A stretch of DNA of 64,000 bases from Sphaerimonospora sp050942215 (GCF_050942215.1 NZ_CP192056.1:3906001-3970000); one strand, 5' to 3'. Positions 7,018-15,749 are shown, numbered from the stretch's first letter. Program-made: numbers and translations. Notes: a model not told the origin generated them from the letters alone.

Positions 7018-8030
7018 CCGAATCGCTGACCACCCTTTTGAGCCGGCGGGGTAACGACCACCGGCGGATGACCCGCCGGTTCGAGCTGGAGACGGGTCAT
7101 GGCTGGCACGAGCCCGGAGCGGTTCCGGCCCCCGCTTCATCGGACCGGAGCGTGTCTGTGGTGATCCCGGCATTCGATGTCGGCTACTGTCTGCCCGCGG
7201 TTCTCGACGCCCTGGCCGCGCAGACGTTCGCCGCCGAGGTAATCGTGGTGGACGACGCCAGCACCGACCACACGGCCGACATCGCGCGCGCCCATCCGGT
7301 GGTCGCCCGGGTCGTGCGGCTCCCCGAACGCCTCGGCGCCGCCACGGCACGCAATATCGGTACGGTCGCCACATCCGGGAACACGATCGTCTTCCTCGAC
7401 GCCGACATGGTCCTGCCACCCCACGTGATCGCTGACCTGGCCGTCCGCGCCTGCGACGACGTGGTCCTGGTCGGCTTCCGGCACAACATCACCTATGGCG
7501 CCGAACCGCTGCCGGGCACACCCGATCTCTATGCCGATCACCGCGTCCGCTGGCGTCCGCCGGTCGGGCAGCCGCTGATGTACTCAGGCCTCGTCCTCGA
7601 CCGGCCCATCGAAGGGCACCCGTTGGACGAGACCAGGGATCTGGTCGATCTCGGATACGGGCGGATGTACTACGACTGGGACCTGCCTCGAATGGTCGTC
7701 ACGGCTCTGATGGCAGCACCTCGGCATGCCGTCATCGACATCGGCGGTTTCGACCCGGAGTTCGGCCGACTCGGTTGGGGGATGGAGGACACCCACCTCG
7801 GCGCGAAGCTGATCGCCACCGGGCTGTACGTCGTCCCGGTACGGCAGGCCACCGGTTTTCACCTCGACCCGCCGAACGCGGACGCGCTCTGGCGGACCAA
7901 GCTCGCCACCTGGCCCGCGACGCTGCATCACTACCGGAGCCTGCTGCAGGCGCCGATGCCCCGACGCGCCGTGGCCGAATTCATGGCGGTGACGCACCGC
8001 CTTCTCTCCCGAAGTGAGGTGTTTCGATGA
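7014..8030 (+). CDS. Family 2 glycosyltransferase
   Basis: 338 residues from GTG 7014, preferred over GTG 7002 because it gives the 4-bp overlap seen across the operon. The GT-A fold begins with VSVVIPAFDVGYCLPAVLDAL, then VIVVDDASTDHT and FLDADMVLPP, the DxD-like metal site. The late segment GGFDPEFGRLGWGMEDTHLG contains the ED motif that positions the catalytic base. It should transfer a sugar from a nucleotide donor; donor and acceptor are unknown. There are no membrane helices, so it acts in the cytoplasm. About 45 residues before the fold are unassigned. Confidence 0.88.
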   Translation: MTESLTTLLSRRGNDHRRMTRRFELETGHGWHEPGAVPAPASSDRSVSVVIPAFDVGYCLPAVLDALAAQTFAAEVIVVDDASTDHTADIARAHPVVARVVRLPERLGAATARNIGTVATSGNTIVFLDADMVLPPHVIADLAVRACDDVVLVGFRHNITYGAEPLPGTPDLYADHRVRWRPPVGQPLMYSGLVLDRPIEGHPLDETRDLVDLGYGRMYYDWDLPRMVVTALMAAPRHAVIDIGGFDPEFGRLGWGMEDTHLGAKLIATGLYVVPVRQATGFHLDPPNADALWRTKLATWPATLHHYRSLLQAPMPRRAVAEFMAVTHRLLSRSEVFR

Positions 8031-8974
8031 TGCGAACCTTCGGCGTGGCCGTACGGGAAGGGACGACGCTGGTCCATGATCCCGCCACCGGCCTCACCCA
8101 CCGGGCCGCCCGTACGCTGCCGCTCGGACGGCTGTCCCTGGACGCCGACGAGGTCGGCCGGTGGCCCGTCGTCCACCCGTCTGCCTGCGGCGGGGTGACA
8201 CCCGTCAGCGTGTGCTGGTCGCCGATCGTCCGGTGCAACCTGAGCTGCCCCCACTGTCTGGACGACAAGAACGTCAGAGAGCTCGGTGCGCACGACCGCC
8301 GCAGGATCGCGAGGTTGATCGGTCAGGCGGGCATTCTCGGCGTGGACATCTCCGGAGGCGAGCCGCTCCTGCTGGGCGACCTCGCGGACTTGGCCGACGA
8401 GCTGAGCTCGGCCGGATGCGTAGCCAGCGTCACCACGAACGGCTGGCACCTCGAACGGCGTGCCGCCCAGCTTGTCGGGCACGTCGACGCCGTCAAGGTG
8501 AGCCTCGACGGCCCGTCCGCGCTCATCCACGACGGCTGGAGAGGGAAGGGCTCCTTCAACCGGGCGATCGACGGCATCAAGGGGGCCGTCGCCGCAGGCC
8601 TGTACGTGCGGATCCAGACCGTACTCATGGCCTCCAATCGCGGCTTCGCCCAGGACCTCGTACGGCTCGCGCACCACCTCGGGACTGGTGGCGTGACCTT
8701 CCTGCAGATGCTCCCCATCGGCGAAGCCGTACGGCTCGGCGGTGACGGCGAGATGCTGAGCGACCGGGATGCACGCGAGGTCGTCGATGCGCTGAACGTG
8801 CCCGGCGGCCTGTCGGTACGGCTGCGCACCAGGGCAGATGCCGGCGGGTTCACCGTCGTCCGGGCCGACGGGCAGGTATGGCGCAATGACCGGCCAGCCG
8901 AGCACATCGGGACGCTACGCCCATTGCATGGCCCGGCCGACCTCGCCCTGACCGGCCCGGACGGTTCCGCATGA
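8027..8974 (+). CDS. Radical SAM protein
   Basis: 315 residues. The cluster motif CNLSCPHC supplies Cys70, Cys74 and Cys77; SGGEPLLLGDL is the SAM-binding GGE strand; VTTNGWHLE and VKVSLDGPS are the following barrel strands. The layout matches MoaA/PqqE-like radical SAM enzymes, but no Cys-rich SPASM tail is visible, so it probably carries only the radical cluster. It is a second radical SAM enzyme after QueE and could modify the preQ0-derived base, a sugar or a peptide. It overlaps both neighbours by 4 bp. ATG 8027 and the adjacent ATG 8030 are both possible. Confidence 0.9.
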   Translation: MMRTFGVAVREGTTLVHDPATGLTHRAARTLPLGRLSLDADEVGRWPVVHPSACGGVTPVSVCWSPIVRCNLSCPHCLDDKNVRELGAHDRRRIARLIGQAGILGVDISGGEPLLLGDLADLADELSSAGCVASVTTNGWHLERRAAQLVGHVDAVKVSLDGPSALIHDGWRGKGSFNRAIDGIKGAVAAGLYVRIQTVLMASNRGFAQDLVRLAHHLGTGGVTFLQMLPIGEAVRLGGDGEMLSDRDAREVVDALNVPGGLSVRLRTRADAGGFTVVRADGQVWRNDRPAEHIGTLRPLHGPADLALTGPDGSA

Positions 8975-9540
8975 ATCGCGCAGCAATGACCCGGGTCTTC
9001 GAACGTCGGCACCTGTGGCGGATGACGACCGACGCTTACTGGCGAGCCACCCGTCTCTTGGCCGCTGCCGCGCTGAATCGTCTCGGCGCCGTACCGCTAG
9101 TGATCGGCATCGGAAACGGCGGGCGTGCTCCCGCCTACGCGATCGGCGCGGAGACCGGAGCCTCGGTCGTCATCGTCACGGCCAGGCACAACGCCTCCAA
9201 CGAGACCAGGCTGCAGGCCAGCGGCGAGGTCTCCTGTGACATGAGTCCGCTGCGTGCCCTCGGCGGGACGGAGCCGTTGCCGGGTCCGTTCCTGATCGTG
9301 GACGACATCTGCGGCAGCGGCTCCACGCTGATCGCCCTCATGGAGGCTCTACGACCCATGGCCGAACCGGGAAGCGTGATCTGCACCGCCACTCTGTGCC
9401 GCAATGCCGGTGCCCCGGACGGCCTTCCCAACCTGTATGTCTGGGATGTCGCCGACTGGGTCGTCTTCCCTTGGGAGCGCGTGCCGGCTGGGCAAGCGTG
9501 CAGTTCGCTACCGGTTCCGGTGGAGGTGCGAACAGCATGA
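8971..9540 (+). CDS. Phosphoribosyltransferase-fold protein
   Basis: 189 residues. The PRPP-binding motif is FLIVDDICGSGSTLIAL (107-123), with adjacent Asp111-Asp112 and the GSGST phosphate loop. An upstream strand LVIGIGNGGRAPAYAIG forms the pyrophosphate loop. Type I enzymes of this fold attach ribose-5-phosphate from PRPP to a base. In the known preQ0-derived nucleoside pathway for toyocamycin a phosphoribosyltransferase loads the deazapurine, so the same job is plausible here, by analogy only. Both ends overlap neighbouring genes by 4 bp. Confidence 0.87.
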   Translation: MNRAAMTRVFERRHLWRMTTDAYWRATRLLAAAALNRLGAVPLVIGIGNGGRAPAYAIGAETGASVVIVTARHNASNETRLQASGEVSCDMSPLRALGGTEPLPGPFLIVDDICGSGSTLIALMEALRPMAEPGSVICTATLCRNAGAPDGLPNLYVWDVADWVVFPWERVPAGQACSSLPVPVEVRTA

Positions 9541-10607
9541 TCGCGTTCGTACTCGCCTCCTACGCGCCCGACATCCCCGCCGGGATCGAACGCGCCACCG
9601 CCGCTCTGGCGGCGGGACTCGGCAAACGCGGCCATGACACGCTCATGATCGCCGCGAATGGCACGGCTACAGAGCCGGGAATCGTCCGGCTGAGGTCGCT
9701 GGAGGTGTCCTTCCCCGCCGACGACCGGGCGCTCAGGCACGCGATCGACGACTCGGCTGTCTCAGCGGAGATCGCCGAAATCCTCGACCGGCACCAGGCC
9801 CGGCTCGTCGTCTACACCGACGCGCTGTGGGGGCTCGGGCGGGCCATGGCCGATCACCCGGCCCGCAAAGTACTTGCCGTACACATCGTCGGTCATGACG
9901 AAGACCTCCGCCCGGCGCTGGTGTCGGCCGACGTGGTCATCGCCCCCTCGCCCATGGTGCTGCAGCAGGCCGCCGACCGTGGGTACCCGACTGCGGACTG
10001 GCGCATCGTACCCAACGCGCTCCTCCACGACGAAGGCGCGTGGCTCGACCAGGGTCGTCGCGAGCGCCTGCGAACGAACGGCCCCGTACGGGTTTTGGCC
10101 CGCGCAGCTCCCGAAAAGGGAGCGGCCGAACTCCTCGACCATATGCCCCGGCTCGACCGGCGGGTGGAGATCATGCTCGCCACCGCACCGTTCGAGCAGC
10201 GGGAACATCGGCAAGCCGAGATCATCCGTCGGTGCCTGGATACGAAGGACCCCCAGTTGCGGGTGCAGACAGGCGGACTCGCCTGGCGGCAGGTGCCGGG
10301 ATGGCTGGCCAACGCGGCAGTCGTGATCGTGCCCTCCCTAGCCGAAACCTTTGGGCTGGTCGCGCTGGAGGCGATGAACGTCGGCACCCCGGTGGTCGCC
10401 TACGACGTCGGCAACCTCCCCGAACTCCTCAGCAGCGGCGGCGTCATCGTCAAGCGGAGCGAGGGTCCGTACGGACTGTGGCAAGCCGCCATGGCGATCA
10501 CCCAAGACCCGGTAACCTACCTGCGTACGTCGCGGGCCGCGTACTACCGATCTCGGGACTTCCGGCCCACCACAATCGCTGACACATTCCTGAAGGCGGT
10601 CTGGTGA
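9537..10607 (+). CDS. Family 4 glycosyltransferase (GT-B)
   Basis: 356 residues from ATG 9537, which overlaps the previous stop by 4 bp; the open frame upstream of it is discarded. The C-terminal Rossmann domain shows VPNALLHDE, RVLARAAPEKGAAELL and VIVPSLAETFGLVALEAM, the GT4 Ex7E-type donor site, followed by GTPVVAYDVGNLPELL. It probably transfers a sugar or amino sugar from a nucleotide donor. With the PIG-L deacetylase two genes downstream it resembles the MshA/MshB pair of mycothiol synthesis, suggesting that an N-acetyl sugar is attached and then deacetylated. Confidence 0.9.
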   Translation: MIAFVLASYAPDIPAGIERATAALAAGLGKRGHDTLMIAANGTATEPGIVRLRSLEVSFPADDRALRHAIDDSAVSAEIAEILDRHQARLVVYTDALWGLGRAMADHPARKVLAVHIVGHDEDLRPALVSADVVIAPSPMVLQQAADRGYPTADWRIVPNALLHDEGAWLDQGRRERLRTNGPVRVLARAAPEKGAAELLDHMPRLDRRVEIMLATAPFEQREHRQAEIIRRCLDTKDPQLRVQTGGLAWRQVPGWLANAAVVIVPSLAETFGLVALEAMNVGTPVVAYDVGNLPELLSSGGVIVKRSEGPYGLWQAAMAITQDPVTYLRTSRAAYYRSRDFRPTTIADTFLKAVW

Positions 10608-11446
10608 TGGAAGTCCCCCTGCTGCTGGTCGACGGCCACAACCTGCTCTGGCGGGCGACCTTCGGTTTCCCCGCCCCGATCCGCTCGCGCGACAAGACCC
10701 GCGACCTCACCGGCGTCTTCGGGTTCTTCGCCCTACTACGCGTGGCCATCCGCGACGAACTCCCCCACCCACCCGAGGTCATCGTCGTCTTCGACGGCGA
10801 GTACGGCTCAGCCGCCCGCCAGGACGCCGACGCCGCCTACAAGGCCAACCGGGTGGCCGATGAGACCACACTCAAGCCGATCCGCGCCCTGCCCGACGTG
10901 AAGCGTGGCCTGGACGCCTATGGCATCGCCTGGATGGAAATCGACGACGCCGAGGCCGACGACGTCATCGCCACCCTCGTCCATCACAGCGTGGCCCGTA
11001 AGCGGTTGATCATGTCCGCGGACCGGGACTTCTACCAGCTCCTCACCGACGACGTGCACGTCCTCAACACCGCGATGCACCCCGGCAAACGCGACATCGG
11101 GCCCGCCCAGGTCATCGACCGGTACGGCGTCACCCCCGCGCAATGGCCGTGTTTCCGGGCGCTATGCGGCGACCCATCCGACAACATCCCCGGTGTGCAC
11201 GGCATCGGCCCGACAACCGCGGCCCGCCTGCTGGCCGGCGGCCTCGCCCTGGAGGATCTCCATGCCTCCGGCCGCCTCACCGGTGCCAAGGGCACGCGAA
11301 TCTCGGAAGCCTTCGACCAGGTTTTGGCCTGGCGGGCGCTGATCCGCACTCAGACCGACGTGGCCGTGCCATACCGGCCGACCGGGAACCCGAGCCCGGA
11401 GCTGCCCAAACCTGCCGAGATCACCGAGAAGTTGGAGCTGTGGTGA
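10604..11446 (+). CDS. 5'-3' exonuclease, PolA N-terminal/FEN-like
   Basis: 280 residues, the size of a stand-alone 5'-nuclease. All acidic metal-binding segments look present: LLVDGHNLLWRA (Asp10), VVFDGE, DDAEADDVIATL, SADRDFYQLL and GDPSDNIPGVHGIGPTTAARLL, the last being the helix-hairpin-helix that grips DNA. It should cut 5' flaps or degrade from 5' ends. Housekeeping copies normally belong to PolA; one lodged in a biosynthetic operon with 4-bp overlaps on both sides is unusual and points to a nucleic-acid substrate or to self-protection. Start GTG 10604 overlaps the previous stop; ATG 10607 is an alternative. Confidence 0.92.
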   Translation: MMEVPLLLVDGHNLLWRATFGFPAPIRSRDKTRDLTGVFGFFALLRVAIRDELPHPPEVIVVFDGEYGSAARQDADAAYKANRVADETTLKPIRALPDVKRGLDAYGIAWMEIDDAEADDVIATLVHHSVARKRLIMSADRDFYQLLTDDVHVLNTAMHPGKRDIGPAQVIDRYGVTPAQWPCFRALCGDPSDNIPGVHGIGPTTAARLLAGGLALEDLHASGRLTGAKGTRISEAFDQVLAWRALIRTQTDVAVPYRPTGNPSPELPKPAEITEKLELW

Positions 11447-12057
11447 GCGGCCCGGCATCCATGCTCGCCGTCATGGCGCACCCCGATGATGCCGAGCTGT
11501 GGGCCGGTGGCACGTTCGCGCTGCACGCTGCCGCCGGGGCGAAGGTGACCATCGCGGTCCGCTCGCACGATCCGATCCGGGATTCCGAAGCCGCCGCCGG
11601 GGCGACGCTTTTGGGCGCGGAGTTATGCCTGCTGACCGAGGTGAGCACCGACGCGGTCTCGGAGGTGTTTGCCAATGTACGCCCTGAGGTCGTGGTCACC
11701 CATCCGGTACGGGACGCCCATCCCGACCACCGGCAGGTGGGCCTGGCCGTACTCGACGCGCTGCCGCTGACGGTCATCACGACCGGTCATCCGCGGCGGG
11801 TCTACACCTGCGAGTCCTACAACGGCCTCATGCTCGACGGGCCCATCTTCCCGCACACGATCATCGACATCAGCACGACCTTCGATCAGAAGATGCGCGC
11901 CCTCTCCGTACACCGCTCCCAGCCCATCACCGAGCACTTCGGGCCCATGGCCGAGACCCTGGCACGCCTGCACGGCGGCCGGATCGGCGCCGCATACGGC
12001 GAAGCCTTCACTCCCGTCCCCGTGCTCGGACGCCTCCCCGCATCCGTCCATCTGTGA
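11443..12057 (+). CDS. PIG-L family N-deacetylase
   Basis: 204 residues from GTG 11443 (4-bp overlap with the exonuclease). The zinc site AHPDDAE (His13, Asp15, Asp16) and the second motif AHPDHR are both present. The family includes MshB and other enzymes that remove acetyl from N-acetylglucosaminyl conjugates. It most likely deacetylates a sugar that one of the operon's glycosyltransferases has attached. It is short for the family but covers the full catalytic fold. An 18-bp gap follows before the aminotransferase. Confidence 0.92.
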   Translation: MSGPASMLAVMAHPDDAELWAGGTFALHAAAGAKVTIAVRSHDPIRDSEAAAGATLLGAELCLLTEVSTDAVSEVFANVRPEVVVTHPVRDAHPDHRQVGLAVLDALPLTVITTGHPRRVYTCESYNGLMLDGPIFPHTIIDISTTFDQKMRALSVHRSQPITEHFGPMAETLARLHGGRIGAAYGEAFTPVPVLGRLPASVHL

Positions 12058-12075
12058 CCTCATTGGAGGGTCATC

Positions 12076-13170
12076 GTGGCGCTCTACCAGCATGTTTATC
12101 AGTACAGCCTGCTCACAGCCGACGCCCAGACTAACCTCGCGGGCGAGGTCATCATCTCCGGACGTCTCGGCGCCATCAGCGGCGTGCACGTCCCTCGGCT
12201 CGAAAGCCGAGTCGCGGCGCGAATTGGCCGCGCGCATGCCGTCGCCACCTGCAGTGCCACGGCGGCCTTGGAGATCACCCTGCGCGCGCTCGGCGTCGGG
12301 CCCGGCAGCGAGGTCGTCGTTCCCGCGCTCGGCTGGGTCTCGGTCGGCGCGGCCGTCGCCTCAACGGGGGCAACAGTCCGGGTCGCCCCGGTGGACGAGC
12401 GGCTGACGCCGCCATTCGAGCAGATCATGGAGCTGCTCTCGTCCGCCACGGCCGCCGTCGTCATCGCCCACCTGCGCGGCATGCTCGCCTTCGACATCGC
12501 CCGTATCGCCACCGAGCTGGAACGGCGCGGCATCCCACTCATCGAGGACTGCGCCCAGGCCTGGGGCGTGCGCGGGGCGGGTTCGTACGGGGCCGCCGCC
12601 TTCTTCTCCACGCAGAGCCACAAGCTCATCGCGACCGGCGAAGGCGGCATCATCGTCTGCGACGACACCGCACTCGCGGCAACCATGCGTGCCCTTGCTG
12701 GCGACACCCGGATACGGATGCCGACGGCGGCGTGGCGGGGCAACGCCCGAATGCCGGAGATCTCCGCAGCGCTGGCGATCCCGCAGCTGGAACTCCTCGA
12801 CGAGCTGTTGGAGCGGCTGCGCCTGCTGCAGCGTCCAACCTCTGAACTGCTCGGCAAGGTCGGACGGCCAGTCCTTCCTGAGGATTTCGCCGCGAGCAAT
12901 GGGACCCGCGTCGGGGTGTGGTGCGATGCTCCCGAGGCCGCCTCCGCGTTGGCGGCCCGGCTTGACGCCCTCGGCCTGCTTCATTGGCGTCCAACCCTCG
13001 GTGACCTGCACACCTGTGAGGCCTGGCCCGTACGGGCTGGTGGCTCCTCGCCGGGCTGGGAACGATACCTCGACATCCAGATCCCTTACGCGGAGGGCTA
13101 CGACGATCAGCAGGAGTTCCTCAACCTGCTCGATCAGGCCGTCACGTCTGTTGAAGGAGACGCGGCGTGA
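12076..13170 (+). CDS. DegT/DnrJ/EryC1/StrS-family PLP aminotransferase
   Basis: 364 residues from GTG 12076, with GGAGG just upstream. PLP-site features: CSATAALEITLRALG (59-73), IEDCAQAWG (156-164, Asp158 contacts the pyridine nitrogen) and STQSHKLIATGEGG, in which Lys183 forms the Schiff base. The family makes amino sugars and aminocyclitols from keto precursors. Next to a Gfo/Idh/MocA oxidoreductase it could act as in aminocyclitol pathways, where a dehydrogenase makes the ketone and this enzyme aminates it. A GTGA overlap couples it to the next gene. Confidence 0.93.
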   Translation: MALYQHVYQYSLLTADAQTNLAGEVIISGRLGAISGVHVPRLESRVAARIGRAHAVATCSATAALEITLRALGVGPGSEVVVPALGWVSVGAAVASTGATVRVAPVDERLTPPFEQIMELLSSATAAVVIAHLRGMLAFDIARIATELERRGIPLIEDCAQAWGVRGAGSYGAAAFFSTQSHKLIATGEGGIIVCDDTALAATMRALAGDTRIRMPTAAWRGNARMPEISAALAIPQLELLDELLERLRLLQRPTSELLGKVGRPVLPEDFAASNGTRVGVWCDAPEAASALAARLDALGLLHWRPTLGDLHTCEAWPVRAGGSSPGWERYLDIQIPYAEGYDDQQEFLNLLDQAVTSVEGDAA

Positions 13171-14219
13171 GCATTCGTTGTGCCATCGTCGGATGCGGTC
13201 TGATCGCCGATGAGTACGCCCACACGCTCAACGCGAGCAGCCTCGTCGATCTCGTCTCCTGCTCCGACCTCGACATCGACCGGGCACGGGCCTTCGCCGC
13301 ACGCCACACGATCCCCAATGTCGAGTCCTTCGAGCACCTGGACGCCGATCTGGTCGTAGTGCTAACCCCGCCGTCGGAGCATGTTGGGGTCGCTTCAGCC
13401 GCCATGCGGTCCGGGATGTCGGTCTACGTCGAAAAGCCGCTCGCCGTGAGCAGTTCGGAGGCCGAAGCGTTGCTCGGCCTGGCCACTCGGCACGGCGTAC
13501 TCATCGGAGCGGCCCCGGACACTCTCCTCGCACCGCCGATCCAATCCGCCGCCCAGGCGCTGGCAGCCGGCCTGATCGGCGAGCCTGTCGCCGCCACGGC
13601 CGCTCTGCTGTCCCCTGGACCGGAACGCTGGCATCCTCGCCCGGAGTCGATCTATGGCCTCGGACCGTTGCTCGATATGGGGCCGTACTACCTGACCGCC
13701 CTCATTCACCTGCTCGGCCCCGTCGTCTCGGTCCGCGGTGCCACAACGCTCCGTCGTCCACTCCGGACCAAGGTCTCCGGTGACACGTTCACCGCGACCG
13801 CCCCCACCCATGTCGAAGCTCTGCTGGAAACCGCCGCCGGAGTTGCGCTCACGCTGACCACCAGCTTCGACATACAGGGGACGACCCGACCCCATCTGGA
13901 GATCTACGGAACCGACGGCACTCTCCTCCTGCCCGATCCGAACTTCCATCACGGAGTCGTACGGCTCCGCCGCCGCGGCGAGGCCACCTGGGACACCATC
14001 CCCCCGGCTCCGTCCCGCTCCGTGGTCGGCCGCGGCATGGGGGTCCTCGACCTCGCCGAAGCCCTCCGTACTAATGGCCGAGGCAAGGCGACGGCCAACC
14101 TCGCCCTGCACGTCCTCCATGTCATCGAGACGATAGAACAGGCCGCTGCCACGGGGACGAGCCAGGCCGTACCGGCAGGCGACGCGATTTCGGCGCAGAC
14201 GGACGGCCGGTCCCGATGA
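13167..14219 (+). CDS. Gfo/Idh/MocA-family oxidoreductase
   Basis: 350 residues from GTG 13167. The N-terminal Rossmann strand is IRCAIVGCGLIADEYAHTL, followed by YVEKPLAV, which carries the EKP signature Lys. The second half (LLDMGPYYLTALIHLLGPV) is the alpha/beta substrate domain. These enzymes use NAD(P) to oxidise or reduce sugars and inositols. It probably supplies or uses the keto-sugar for the neighbouring aminotransferase. It overlaps its neighbours by 4 bp on both sides. Confidence 0.92.
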   Translation: MSIRCAIVGCGLIADEYAHTLNASSLVDLVSCSDLDIDRARAFAARHTIPNVESFEHLDADLVVVLTPPSEHVGVASAAMRSGMSVYVEKPLAVSSSEAEALLGLATRHGVLIGAAPDTLLAPPIQSAAQALAAGLIGEPVAATAALLSPGPERWHPRPESIYGLGPLLDMGPYYLTALIHLLGPVVSVRGATTLRRPLRTKVSGDTFTATAPTHVEALLETAAGVALTLTTSFDIQGTTRPHLEIYGTDGTLLLPDPNFHHGVVRLRRRGEATWDTIPPAPSRSVVGRGMGVLDLAEALRTNGRGKATANLALHVLHVIETIEQAAATGTSQAVPAGDAISAQTDGRSR

Positions 14220-14941
14220 CCGCCCGCCCTTGGATCAGGGCGTACCCCGAGATTGAGGCGGCCTGGGGTCGGCTGGCCGCCTATCTCGGCGACCGCTTCG
14301 ACCCCGCGCTCACCGACTTTGACCGCCTACGTCGCTTCCTCGACCAGGAATGGGCACGCCTGCACCCACACTTCTACGAGCGCAGCATCGGCTACCTGTA
14401 CGACCTGACCTGGTTCCACTACATGGACGCCAAAGACGGCTTCTTCCGTACCCTGATCGACTTCGCCGGTGAGTACGGACTCAGCCGTATCGCCGACATC
14501 GGCTGCGGCGTCGCCCTCGACGCCCAGGCACTTCTGCAGGCCGGATACGACGTCGATGCCTACGACCTGGACAACCCCTGTCTTGCCTACGCCCGATGGC
14601 GGCTTGGTCATGACCTCGGTGAGCACGGCCGAATACGCCGTCTGACCGAGCTGGGTAACCATCGTTACCAGCTCGTCTACGCGGTCGACGTCCTCGGCCA
14701 TGCCGACAACGCCGAGGCCTTGATCGCGCTGCTCTTCGGTGCCGGGGAATACGTGGCCGTCAACCTGCTCCCCCACGACCCCGGCCACCGCTTCGGCCCC
14801 GCCGACCTGCACCCCCGCCTCGACCACCGACGCATCCTCCTCGTCCTGCAAGCGCACGGCCAGCTCGTACGAGTAGCCGCCGCTGGCGCAAATGTCACCA
14901 CCATCTGGCGAGCGATCAGCAGAATGGCTCGGTGTTGTTGA
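14216..14941 (+). CDS. SAM-dependent class I methyltransferase
   Basis: 241 residues. Motif I is IADIGCGVALDAQALLQAGYDVDAYDLDNP (about 92-121): a GCG glycine loop and the acidic residue ending strand 2. An N-terminal helical cap of about 75 residues precedes it. It would methylate a small molecule, probably a late step of the pathway. It is the last gene of the coupled series that starts at 2702/3363; a 65-bp gap separates it from the convergent Nudix regulator. Confidence 0.85.
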   Translation: MTARPWIRAYPEIEAAWGRLAAYLGDRFDPALTDFDRLRRFLDQEWARLHPHFYERSIGYLYDLTWFHYMDAKDGFFRTLIDFAGEYGLSRIADIGCGVALDAQALLQAGYDVDAYDLDNPCLAYARWRLGHDLGEHGRIRRLTELGNHRYQLVYAVDVLGHADNAEALIALLFGAGEYVAVNLLPHDPGHRFGPADLHPRLDHRRILLVLQAHGQLVRVAAAGANVTTIWRAISRMARCC

Positions 14942-15006
14942 TCGTCGGCCCTCTCGCGACGGTCCCGTCCGACGACACCGAGTTGTGAGTGGACGTTACT
15001 GCGGTG

Positions 15007-15729
15007 TCAGGGGAAGGAGACTTCTGCGGAACGCAGCAATGGCGGGATCAGAAGTGACGCCGAGCCCCGGCGGTAGAGCGCTGCCGGACGCCCGACATCC
15101 GGTATGCGCCGCTCGCCCGTGGCTTCGAGAAAACCTTCCGTCCGGGTTACCTTCCTGCGGAAGTTGCTGGGATCAAGCTTGAAGCCCCACACGGCTTCGT
15201 AGATTCGGCGCAGGTCTCCAACGGTGAACGGCTCGGGGCAGAAGGCCGCGGCCACCGTTGTGTGCTCCAGTTGCGTCCTGGCTCTTTCCAGTCCGTCACG
15301 CAGGATCGCGGCGTGGTCGAAAGCCAGCGGCGTGCCGCCGTCGAGGGCCGCTGAGACGGGTGTCCATTGTGCTGCCGTAGCGTCCGTACCTGCGACAGGC
15401 AGCGGCAGGTCGGGGCCGAGCGCCAGGTAGGCCACGGTGATGACCCTGCCGCGGGGGTCGCGTGAGGGGTCGCTGTAGGTGTGCAACTGCTCCAGGTGGA
15501 GCTTGCGGCCGTCGAGTGCCGTCTCCTCGCTCAACTCGCGCAGTGCTGCGGCATCCAGGGTTTCACCGTCACGAACGAACCCTCCGGGCAGCGCCAGGTG
15601 ACCGAGGTACGGCTCGTTGCCGCGTTCGATCAGCAGGACCTGCAGTTGGTCCTGCCGGACGGTGAAGATCACGAGGTCCACCGTCACAGTGACCTGAGCC
15701 GCCGGGCGTCGGCCAGGTTTTTCGGTCAC
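15007..15729 (-). CDS. Nudix-domain regulator with C-terminal winged helix (NrtR-like)
   Basis: 240 residues from GTG 15729, chosen because the longer frame would run through the operator. The Nudix domain is complete: the box GX5EX7REUXEE is met by Gly50, Glu56, Arg64, Glu65, Glu68 and Glu69, with Ala71 in place of the last Gly. The C-terminal 70-80 residues (FTVGDLRRIYEAVWGFKLDPSNFRRKV) form the winged helix typical of NrtR-type regulators, which sense ADP-ribose-like nucleotides. It is divergent from the operon at 15820, with two matching palindromes between them, so it probably represses that operon and itself. Confidence 0.85.
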   Translation of the reverse strand: MTEKPGRRPAAQVTVTVDLVIFTVRQDQLQVLLIERGNEPYLGHLALPGGFVRDGETLDAAALRELSEETALDGRKLHLEQLHTYSDPSRDPRGRVITVAYLALGPDLPLPVAGTDATAAQWTPVSAALDGGTPLAFDHAAILRDGLERARTQLEHTTVAAAFCPEPFTVGDLRRIYEAVWGFKLDPSNFRRKVTRTEGFLEATGERRIPDVGRPAALYRRGSASLLIPPLLRSAEVSFP

Positions 15730-15749
15730 TCGCCTACCGTAGCAGTAAA

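Noticed and set aside
5000..7100. DGR template repeat and Avd gene beside the RT-like gene
   Set aside because: I looked for a second copy of the FGE-fold gene's 3' end and for a small helical Avd-type gene and saw neither, so a functional diversity-generating retroelement is not claimed.
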